From positions 1 to 17,594 of the forward strand of contig JBQTIP010000193.1 in assembly GCA_052388025.1 (NCBI GenBank): 17,594 nucleotides of DNA, read 5' to 3'. The translations under genes were made by a program, and so were the position numbers. The stretch comes from JBQTIP01 sp052388025 (GTDB lineage Bacteria > Actinomycetota > UBA4738 > HRBIN12). The stretch's first letter is position 1. Each line of letters opens with the position of its first letter. The notes under the pieces are model-generated. The model saw only the letters and a program-made list of their open reading frames with translations. It made no database searches and was not told where the DNA came from. Positions 7,301 through 12,216 of the stretch are shown piece by piece.

Positions 7301-7408
7301 TTCCAGATCACGTACTCGCTTCAGTGGATCAGAACGGTGGAGGCGATCGTCCTCGGGCTCCTCTGGCTTGCTGCGCTTTGGATCACGAGGAAACCGGTGT
7401 CGGCGTGA
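4334..7408 (+). CDS. Large membrane glycosyltransferase: GT2 domain fused to a multi-pass membrane module
   Basis: 1024-aa protein. Residues ~18-260 form a GT-A glycosyltransferase family 2 domain: VLVTRDGARWLRDCLQSL, VDNGSTDGS (53-61), the metal-binding HDD at 106-108 and the catalytic-base region HHEDLDFCWR (E211/D212). From ~270 come about ten hydrophobic segments up to ~755 (e.g. LLWLLPLYAVLGVG, AWALAVVVAALAY, VLAAVAGLFLAWASA). A soluble, probably extracytoplasmic region of ~240 residues follows, then a final helix AIVLGLLWLAALWI just before the C-terminus. The membrane part resembles AftD/YfhO-like GT-C folds (AQKVCLGLLPPAAGLL, ALSGIVLWAFSQGRIDLL), so it may carry two transferase activities. 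It likely builds an envelope polysaccharide. The stop overlaps the GTG of the DUF5719 gene (GTGA), so the two are coupled. Sugar and acceptor cannot be deduced. Confidence 0.87.
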   Translation: MVSTTSDRTSRAADVRIPSVLVVLVTRDGARWLRDCLQSLSAQTHPRLGVIAVDNGSTDGSRDILERALGGSRVISLADETGLAGAVRAVTELPAAHEADYLLILHDDTTLAPDAVARLVDAAEGIEGVERVGVVGPKVVDWGHPRILRDVGRSTDRFGHPYTPLQDGEMDHGQYDRVLEVLFVSSCAMLVSRAAWQRTGLPDERFESHHEDLDFCWRARVAGFRVLMTPLAQASHRDASARGERRERERHRSSRYFAERAALASMLKNYGVLSLLWLLPLYAVLGVGRFALLTVSRRFEDAFELLAAWGWNLAHFPGTIRRRIRAQSVRAVPDRKVRRFMESAALRLPRWFEVAGRILAEQRGLDAEEEAYPLRARATSLARTHPALVAWALAVVVAALAYRRLNAPGVIEGGVLGAFPPKPSGFFGELVSAVRTTGLGGSQAGSPALAALGAVSAASLGNAALAQKVCLGLLPPAAGLLMYRSLVRQTGLRIAAVVGAACYALSGIVLWAFSQGRIDLLVALAVLPSALDRLDVAFGPNPPWKPWRFAVGAGVAVAIAVAFFPGMLPALGVMVVVHLVASRGRGRGLALTALSSVIGAILVFPIVPDLVSGGGRSLTSHVGQADFGLLARLSMGSAPGSWAVAWFLPASAVISFGLVGRDQWGRGYRAVLAAVAGLFLAWASAAGHLPDALTNAPGYVALAAASEAAIVAYGLAAVVSMGRQAFGYRQIAAAALTGLLAGGLGLQALEAAQGDWEIGPNRLAPAWPIVASGTPGEFRVLWLGRASGLPFPAPGGDPQGILEAGSDSLRYSITDREGATALDIGRGSYGGGYAYTERVLTELVSGATRNAGTLLAPLGVRFIVAATGDLQDSTVAELDAQLDLNLVPAGGLVIFRNAAALPPAASIPSQDYLSAARRTDLLSAASLPPAQAAPLREVPGGWAGTSEGGVALLAYQHTSGWRMSAGGGESPSFQAFGWATGFPLPASGDFQITYSLQWIRTVEAIVLGLLWLAALWITRKPVSA

Positions 7409-8808
7409 AGCGGAGAGGCAGAGCCCAGCCTCTGGCCGCGATAGTGGTGGCCGCGGCCGTCGCGGCCGGCGGTGTTTACCTGCAGCGCGTCGTTGGGCCG
7501 GCCCCGGCCGCGGCGGCCCCGCCCGGCACGGCTCCGTCGGGCGCGTGGTTCTGCCCCTTCGGCGGAGGGTCCGAGTGGGAGGTGGTGCTCCACGTCGCGA
7601 ACCCCGGCGCCGACCCCGTCCTGGTCCGCGTGCGGAGCTTCGGCGAGAGGAAGCCGGCGCCGGCGGAGTCCTACTCGGTGGAGCCTCAGTCAGAGCTCGT
7701 GGTGCCGGTAGCGGCCGAGGATCGTGGGGGGGCGGGGGTCGTCGAGTACTTCGGCGGTTGGGTGGCCGCGGGATGGGTCGCGCACGCGGGGGGCGACGAG
7801 GGCGGCGTCGCGGCGGAGCCGTGCCTGCCCAAAGCGGGCCGCCGCTGGCTCGTCCCCGACGGCACGACCGAGACGAAGCTGCACGACTCCTACGTCGTGG
7901 TGATGAATCCGTTCGCGGTCGATGCGGTGCTCACCGTGACGCTCTTCACCGAGCAGCGACGGCCCATCCGGACGGAGGCCTGGTCGAACTTCGTCCTCCC
8001 GGCGGAGCGAAGCGTCGCGTTCCACCTCAACCAGAAGGCGCTCGGCGAGCGCACCGTCTCCGCGGAGGTCGCCGTCTCCGTCGGAAGGGTGGCGGCTGCG
8101 AGCCTGGGAGTGTCGGTTCAGGGGGGCATCCGGAGCGCCGTGGGGCACCTGGGATCGCCGCCGGGGCTGGTCATCCTCCCCGGCGGCGGCGACCAGGGTC
8201 GGACGGACCTGGTGGTCGTGAACCCCGGCGCCGAGAAGGCGGAGATCGGAGCGCTCCTGCACGGACGCGACGCGCAGCAGGCCGTCGGAAGCCTGGAAGG
8301 GAGCACCCAGGGCCCGGAGTCCGCGACCACCTACCCGGTCGCTACCGAAGGTCCGTCCACGATCGAGCTTCGGGCCGGCCCGGCCGGCTTCGGCGTCGCC
8401 GCCGTCCGCCGCACCTTCGGGGTCAGGTCCGATGAGGGGGCGTCCGCCGGCTCCGTCGAGCCGGCGCCCGCCTGGGTGGTCCTGCCGGCGGTCGCGGGAG
8501 ACCCGTACAACCCGAGGCTCTTCCTCGCGAACCCCGGCGCCGATCCGGTCGACGTGACCCTGTCGCTTCTTCCCTCCGAGGTCGGGGCGGCGGAGCCGGC
8601 GCCGATCGTGGTAACGGTGCCGGCCGGCCGGACGATCTCCGTGCCCGAGGAGTTCCTCGACGCCCAGCCCACCGCCGCCGTGCTCGCCGTGGCGGCCGGC
8701 GGAACCTTCGTACCCGTCGCGGCGTCGTATTCCCTCGGTAGGGAGGGGTTCGCGAGCTACGCGGTCGCGCTGGGAGTCCCCATCCCTCAGGCGTGGGTGC
8801 CGGTGTGA
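7405..8808 (+). CDS. DUF5719-like secreted/anchored four-repeat beta protein
   Basis: 467-aa protein with a basic N-terminus (MKRRGRAQ), a hydrophobic helix (LAAIVVAAAVAAGGVYL, 10-26) and a Pro/Ala linker, so it is exported or membrane-anchored. The rest is beta-rich with a recurring Asn-Pro-Gly/Phe turn after a hydrophobic strand: N66 (VANPGADPV), N168 (VMNPFAVDA), N273 (VVNPGAEKA) and N376 (LANPGADPV). The spacings of 102, 105 and 103 residues indicate four tandem Ig-like domains. This organisation and its place directly after the GT2 membrane glycosyltransferase match the actinobacterial DUF5719 family found next to whiB/manB. The start is GTG 7405, overlapping the upstream TGA. It may assist the glycosyltransferase or bind its product; no enzymatic motif is visible. 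The upstream extension of the frame to 5863 is a shadow of the glycosyltransferase gene. Confidence 0.8.
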   Translation: MKRRGRAQPLAAIVVAAAVAAGGVYLQRVVGPAPAAAAPPGTAPSGAWFCPFGGGSEWEVVLHVANPGADPVLVRVRSFGERKPAPAESYSVEPQSELVVPVAAEDRGGAGVVEYFGGWVAAGWVAHAGGDEGGVAAEPCLPKAGRRWLVPDGTTETKLHDSYVVVMNPFAVDAVLTVTLFTEQRRPIRTEAWSNFVLPAERSVAFHLNQKALGERTVSAEVAVSVGRVAAASLGVSVQGGIRSAVGHLGSPPGLVILPGGGDQGRTDLVVVNPGAEKAEIGALLHGRDAQQAVGSLEGSTQGPESATTYPVATEGPSTIELRAGPAGFGVAAVRRTFGVRSDEGASAGSVEPAPAWVVLPAVAGDPYNPRLFLANPGADPVDVTLSLLPSEVGAAEPAPIVVTVPAGRTISVPEEFLDAQPTAAVLAVAAGGTFVPVAASYSLGREGFASYAVALGVPIPQAWVPV

Positions 8809-8809
8809 G

Positions 8810-8827
8810 CCCCGGAGCGATCCGGGG
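8810..8827 (+). terminator. GNRA-loop hairpin just after the DUF5719 stop
   Basis: CCCCGGA (8810-8816) and TCCGGGG (8821-8827) form a perfect 7-bp stem closed by a GCGA tetraloop, one base after the TGA. No T-tract follows. It probably separates the glycosyltransferase/DUF5719 unit from the L,D-transpeptidase, or protects the 3' end. Confidence 0.5.
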
Positions 8828-8852
8828 TAAGCCTTCGGCGTGGAGCGTCGTT

Positions 8853-8858
8853 TACTAT
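8853..8858 (+). promoter_or_regulatory. Candidate -10 box (TACTAT) for the L,D-transpeptidase gene
   Basis: TACTAT lies in a slightly AT-richer patch between the hairpin at 8810-8827 and the TTG at 8898. It fits TANNNT and would give a leader of roughly 30 nt, long enough to hold the GAAGAGG ribosome-binding sequence at 8884-8890. The -35 region is not convincing. Confidence 0.4.
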
Positions 8859-8897
8859 GGTGATCGACCCGAGCGGGAGAACCGAAGAGGCGCGCAC

Positions 8898-9965
8898 TTG
8901 AGCAGGGGCAGGCACACCAAGCGGATGTTCGGAGGCGGTCGCGTGACCGTCGTCCTCTTTCTGGTCGCCGGTGTGCTCGTGCTCGGGGGCGGCCTGGCCT
9001 TCGCCGTCTTCCGCTACGACCAGGCGACCGCCTCGAGGATCCTCCCCGGCGTCGCGGTCGACGGCGTGGACGTCGGCGAGATGTCCCGAGACGAGGCCAT
9101 CCGCGCCGTCACGGAGAAGGCGGACCTTACCCTCTCGGGCGACCTCCTCGTACAGGCCGCCGGATCTTCGTGGACGGTCACGCCGGCGGGGCTCGGGATG
9201 GAGGCCGACGTGACCGCCGCCGTCGATCAAGCGTTCTCGGTGGCCGACTCCATGTCGCTCTGGTCGCGCGTGTATCACCGGATCACCGGGTCCTCGATCG
9301 AGCGAGGATTCGAGCTCGGCTACACCTACGACCGCGCGAAGGTGGAGGCGTTCGTCGAGCAGGCCTACGCGACGGTCGCTAAGCCCGCGAAGGACGCGGA
9401 GATCAGTCTGGTCGACGGCCAGCTCGTTAGGAAGCGGGCCCGCAATGGCCTCGAGCTCAAGGTCGAGCTTGCGACGAACAAGATCATGCGGGCGCTCGAG
9501 CAGCGGGGTCTGTCGGTTACGATGCCGGTGAAGACGCTGCTTCCCGCCGTCACCGACGCGGACCTCGGCTACACCTTGGTGGTGCGGCTCTCCGAGAACA
9601 TGCTCTACGTCTACAACGGCCTGAAGGTCGATCGGAAGTACCCGGTCGCCACCGGTGCGCCGGGCTACCCGACGCCCGAGGGCTCCTTCCAGGTCATCGA
9701 CAAGGCCGAGAACCCATCCTGGACGAACCCCGCCCCCGACGGCTGGGGAGCCGACCTGCCGAGGTTCATACCCGGCGGCGCCGGTGGGCCGCTAGGAACT
9801 CGCGCGCTGTACCTGGACGCGCCGGGCATCCGGATCCACGGCACCTACGATCTGGGCTCGATCGGCTCCTACGCCTCCCACGGCTGCATCCGGATGACCA
9901 TCGCGGAGTCCGAGGAGCTCTACGAGTTCATCCCGGTGGGCACACCGGTCCTCATCCTCCCGTAG
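8898..9965 (+). CDS. Membrane-anchored L,D-transpeptidase (YkuD) with peptidoglycan-binding-like N-domain
   Basis: 355 aa from the TTG start. A short basic head is followed by one membrane helix (VTVVLFLVAGVLVLGGGLAF, ~16-35), then a periplasm-side region of ~200 residues resembling the PG_binding_4 domain (opening PGVAVDGVDVGEMSRDEAI). A C-terminal YkuD domain follows, with the catalytic signature H314 (RIHGTYDLGS) and SHGCIRM, nucleophile C330 and H328. Such enzymes form 3-3 meso-diaminopimelate cross-links or attach proteins to peptidoglycan on the outer face of the membrane. I chose TTG 8898 because GAAGAGG lies 7 nt upstream; ATG 8925 is the alternative (346 aa), with the longer open frame from 8793 overlapping DUF5719. 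The gene appears to have its own promoter. In the corresponding mycobacterial block a zincin-like protein sits near DUF3499, so this enzyme may be a lineage-specific substitution. Confidence 0.9.
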   Translation: MSRGRHTKRMFGGGRVTVVLFLVAGVLVLGGGLAFAVFRYDQATASRILPGVAVDGVDVGEMSRDEAIRAVTEKADLTLSGDLLVQAAGSSWTVTPAGLGMEADVTAAVDQAFSVADSMSLWSRVYHRITGSSIERGFELGYTYDRAKVEAFVEQAYATVAKPAKDAEISLVDGQLVRKRARNGLELKVELATNKIMRALEQRGLSVTMPVKTLLPAVTDADLGYTLVVRLSENMLYVYNGLKVDRKYPVATGAPGYPTPEGSFQVIDKAENPSWTNPAPDGWGADLPRFIPGGAGGPLGTRALYLDAPGIRIHGTYDLGSIGSYASHGCIRMTIAESEELYEFIPVGTPVLILP

Positions 9966-10013
9966 GCGCCCTCGCGGCCCCTGGCGCCCCCGCGACTTGT
10001 CGCCCGAGAGGAG

Positions 10014-10042
10014 TTGTGAATCACACGCCTGTGATTTAGGAT
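10014..10042 (+). promoter_or_regulatory. Promoter of DUF3499 gene: TTGTGA-N17-TAGGAT
   Basis: TTGTGA (10014-10019) and TAGGAT (10037-10042) are separated by exactly 17 bp, the ideal spacing for a principal sigma factor. The start codon at 10052 is 9 nt beyond the -10 box, so the transcript would have a leader of only about 3 nt. This is the best-formed promoter in the window, and its spacer is occupied by a palindrome (see next entry). Confidence 0.65.
10019..10036. promoter_or_regulatory. AATCACA-N4-TGTGATT operator within the DUF3499 promoter spacer
   Basis: A perfect 7+4+7 inverted repeat with central CGCC occupies almost exactly the gap between -35 and -10. A protein bound here would block RNA polymerase or, MerR-like, remodel the spacer. 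The arms and 4-bp gap are identical to the core of the palindrome upstream of whiB (3719-3742), implying shared control of the two genes. The regulator is unknown. Confidence 0.65.
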
Positions 10043-10051
10043 CGCTGGGCC

Positions 10052-10264
10052 ATGAGAACGTGCGCGAAGATGCGGTGCGACTCGCCGGCCGTCGCGACCG
10101 TCGAGCTGCGGTACGAGGTCCGCGAGGTCCTCGTTGACGACCTGTCCTCCGAGCCCGACCCCAACCGGCCCGACCTCTGTGCCGAGCACGTTCGCGGCCT
10201 GACGCCCCCGATCGGGTGGCAGGTCAAGGACGAGCGAACCCCCATCCCCGCACCGAGCTTCTGA
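10052..10264 (+). CDS. DUF3499 family small zinc-binding protein
   Basis: 70-aa protein recognised as DUF3499, an actinobacteria-restricted family whose gene usually lies just upstream of phosphomannomutase (manB). It opens with MRTCAKMRC, continues with SPAVATVELRYE and has the conserved DLCAEHVRGLTPPIGW. Likely zinc ligands are C4, C9, C43 and H46. The molecular function is unknown. The ATG 10052 has no Shine-Dalgarno but sits 9 nt past a TAGGAT box, so it is probably translated from a nearly leaderless mRNA. The residues after the Trp (from ~56) are poorly constrained in the family. The promoter shares its operator with whiB. Confidence 0.85.
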   Translation: MRTCAKMRCDSPAVATVELRYEVREVLVDDLSSEPDPNRPDLCAEHVRGLTPPIGWQVKDERTPIPAPSF

Positions 10265-10445
10265 CCGTCGTCGAGGCTGCGGGCCGCGACCCCCGGCCTT
10301 CGGCATCCCCCTTGCGGGCGACGGAGGCCCGGCTTGGGGGACATGTCCCCGGGTGTCGGCCGACCCGCGCACGGCCCGTGTGTGCCTGTGGAAATGAGGC
10401 CGGCGTGCTATGGCCCCGCGGCTGCGTTCGGCCGACCATGAGCTC
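10265..10445. other. 181-bp intergenic region with a 14-bp perfect palindrome
   Basis: No convincing gene is seen here. GGGGACATGTCCCC (10337-10350) is a perfect loopless palindrome, followed by a second symmetric element around TCGGCCGA. Together they could act as a terminator, a binding site or RNA structure. Near the right end CTGTGG and TATGGC are 17 bp apart (10386-10414), a weak promoter candidate for the zinc-ribbon gene. Confidence 0.4.
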
Positions 10446-10637
10446 ATGAGCGAAACCGGCCACACCACCTGTCCTGTCTGCCAGTCGGGCGACCTCATCA
10501 CGATCACGATGGCGGTGGCCGGGAACGACCTGTCCTTCACCACCTGCCATCTCTGCGAGGCGAAGTGGTGGTACCGGGAGGGCCAGGCCATTCCCCTGCA
10601 GTCAGTCATCGGCCTGGTCGTCGGCCAGGGAGCCTGA
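10446..10637 (+). CDS. Small zinc-ribbon protein of unknown function
   Basis: 63-aa protein from ATG 10446 with two CXXC knuckles, C9-P-V-C12 and C34-H-L-C37, 21 residues apart. A WWYREG segment follows, then a hydrophobic C-terminus. This is a typical single zinc ribbon, possibly nucleic-acid or protein binding. An ATG at 10410 in the same frame would add 12 residues (MAPRLRSADHEL) and has GAGG about 10 nt upstream; I prefer the inner start because the ribbon begins right after it, but this is a weak choice. It lies between DUF3499 and phosphomannomutase, 26 nt before the latter. I do not recognise a named family. Confidence 0.65.
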   Translation: MSETGHTTCPVCQSGDLITITMAVAGNDLSFTTCHLCEAKWWYREGQAIPLQSVIGLVVGQGA

Positions 10638-10654
10638 GACAGCTCTTTCATCAG

Positions 10655-10660
10655 TAGGAT
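10655..10660 (+). promoter_or_regulatory. Candidate -10 box (TAGGAT) for the phosphomannomutase operon
   Basis: TAGGAT is identical to the DUF3499 -10 box. It lies 3 nt before a GTG (10664) and 9 nt before an in-frame TTG (10670). The 9-nt distance equals that at DUF3499, so if this promoter is real the TTG is the likelier start. No clear -35 is visible. Confidence 0.4.
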
Positions 10661-10663
10661 GCG

Positions 10664-12031
10664 GTGACCTTGTCACCGAATCGAGACCTCGGCCGTATCT
10701 TCAAGGCGTACGACATCCGCGGCGTGGTTCCGGACGACCTCGACGAAGACGTGGCGAGGCGGATCGGATCGGCGTTCGGCGAATGGACGGCCGCACCCCG
10801 GATCGCCGTCGGGAATGACTGCCGCCTCTCCTCCCCGTCGCTCGCCGCCGCCTTCCGCGAGGGCGCGGCCGCGCGCGGCGTGGACGTGGTCGACATCGGC
10901 CTGGCTTCGACTGATCTCCTGTATTTCGTCTCCGGCGACCTCGGCGTCCCTGGCGCCATCCTCACGGCCAGCCACAACCCCCCGCAGTGGAACGGCCTGA
11001 AGCTCTGCCTCGCCGGCGCAGCCCCTGTCGGCGAGGAGACGGGGCTTTCCGACATCCGGGCGCTCGCCGAGCGCGACGCGTACCCGTGGGAGCCATCGCC
11101 GGGCCGGGTCGAGAAATCCGATCTGCTGGAGCGCTACGTCGACCACGTGCTGTCGTTCATCGATCCTTCGCGCATAGTGCCGCTCACCGTCGTGACGGAC
11201 ACGGCCAACGGCATGGGCGGGCTGGTGGTCCCCGCTGTCCTCGATCGGCTGCCGGTGAGGCTCCTCCAGCTCTACCCGGAGCTGGACGGCACGTTCCCCA
11301 ACCATCCGGCGGATCCGATCGACCCCGAGAACCAGCGTGACCTGAAGCGCGTGGTTCTGGAGGAGGGCGCCAACATCGGACTCGCCTTCGACGGCGACGC
11401 CGATCGGGTGTTCCTGGTAGACGAACGCGCCGAGGGCGTGAGCGGCTCGCTCGTAACCGCCCTCGTGGCGCGGGCGATGCTCGAGCGGAATCCGGGGGCG
11501 CCGGTCGTCTATAACCTCATCTGCTCGTGGACGGTTCGGGAGGTGATCGAGGAGAGCGGCGGGGTGCCGGTCAGGACCCGCGTCGGCCACTCGTTCATCA
11601 AGCAGGTCATGGCCGAGACCGGCGCCGTCTTCGGCGGGGAGCATTCGGGGCACTATTACTTCCGCGACAACTACCGGGCGGACTCGGGGCTGATCGCTGC
11701 CGTCGTCGTCCTGGAGCGACTCTCGCTCGCCGGACGGCCGCTGTCGGAGCTGCTCGAGCCGTTCCGCCGCTATCACGCCTCGGGCGAGATCAACTCCCGT
11801 GTGGACGACCAGCAGGGAGCGATCGAACGGATCGCGCGGTCGACGCGGGACGGCCGGCAGGACCACACGGACGGTCTGACGGTAGAGTTCGAGGACTGGT
11901 GGTTCAACGTGCGGCCGTCGAACACGGAGCCGCTCCTGCGCCTGAACGTGGAGGCGAGGACCGAAGAGCTCCTGAAGGAGAATACGGCGGAGGTGCTCGG
12001 CCTCATCAGGGGCGAAGGGGGTCCATCGTGA
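10664..12031 (+). CDS. manB: Phosphomannomutase/phosphoglucomutase (ManB/PmmA)
   Basis: 455-aa alpha-D-phosphohexomutase interconverting mannose-6-phosphate and mannose-1-phosphate, the entry to GDP-mannose for envelope glycans; cytosolic. All four active-site loops are present: the phosphoserine loop TASHNPPQWNG (S103), the metal-binding loop FDGDADRVF (D243, D245, D247), the sugar-binding loop GGEHSGHYY (E326-Y331) and the phosphate-binding loop RPSNTEPLLR (417-426). The length is normal. The N-terminus is either GTG 10664 or TTG 10670 (two codons shorter); a TAGGAT box favours the TTG. The stop overlaps the GTG of the Trm112-like gene (GTGA). It heads a chain of overlapping genes extending to 17434. 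Sugar specificity between glucose and mannose is not settled by sequence; the linked isomerase and the manB synteny favour mannose. Confidence 0.93.
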   Translation: MTLSPNRDLGRIFKAYDIRGVVPDDLDEDVARRIGSAFGEWTAAPRIAVGNDCRLSSPSLAAAFREGAAARGVDVVDIGLASTDLLYFVSGDLGVPGAILTASHNPPQWNGLKLCLAGAAPVGEETGLSDIRALAERDAYPWEPSPGRVEKSDLLERYVDHVLSFIDPSRIVPLTVVTDTANGMGGLVVPAVLDRLPVRLLQLYPELDGTFPNHPADPIDPENQRDLKRVVLEEGANIGLAFDGDADRVFLVDERAEGVSGSLVTALVARAMLERNPGAPVVYNLICSWTVREVIEESGGVPVRTRVGHSFIKQVMAETGAVFGGEHSGHYYFRDNYRADSGLIAAVVVLERLSLAGRPLSELLEPFRRYHASGEINSRVDDQQGAIERIARSTRDGRQDHTDGLTVEFEDWWFNVRPSNTEPLLRLNVEARTEELLKENTAEVLGLIRGEGGPS

Positions 12032-12216
12032 CGATCGACAAGGAGCTGCTCGACATCCTGGCCTGCCCGAACGACCGGGGGGAGGTGGAGTATCGCGAGG
12101 CCGAGCAGGTCATCGAGTGCGTGAAGTGCGGCTACCGGTATCCGGTGCGCGACGGCATCCCCGTCATGCTGATCGACGAGGCCGAGAAGCCGACGGGCAA
12201 GAAACAGCGCCGTTGA
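12028..12216 (+). CDS. Trm112-like small protein (UPF0434/YcaR type)
   Basis: 62-aa protein opening MTIDKELLDILACPNDRG and carrying YPVRDGIPVMLIDEAE, the hallmark of the Trm112/YcaR family. Eukaryotic and archaeal Trm112 activate methyltransferases; the role of the bacterial forms is much less clear. Three cysteines are seen: C13, C31 and C34. The expected partner of C13 (CPxC) is replaced by D16, so a full four-Cys zinc site is missing; variants with CPxD are known in actinobacteria. Start GTG 12028 overlaps the manB stop and stop TGA overlaps the TTG of the isomerase gene. Its place between manB and the SIS gene is conserved in actinobacteria. Since SahH in the same operon removes the product of methyltransferases, a link to methylation is conceivable but unproven. 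Confidence 0.85.
   Translation: MTIDKELLDILACPNDRGEVEYREAEQVIECVKCGYRYPVRDGIPVMLIDEAEKPTGKKQRR

Noticed and set aside
5863..7404. Upstream extension of the DUF5719 frame (about 514 codons) over the glycosyltransferase
   Set aside because: Arg/Pro/Gly-rich shadow with no hydrophobic or domain pattern; GTG 7405 begins a proper export signal.
10673..11866. Long minus-strand open frame inside phosphomannomutase
   Set aside because: The plus strand has all four active-site loops of the mutase; the reverse reading has none of any family.
12117..12212. Earlier ATG start for the SIS isomerase
   Set aside because: It would overlap most of the Trm112-like gene in another frame; TTG 12213 gives the typical start-stop overlap and normal length.
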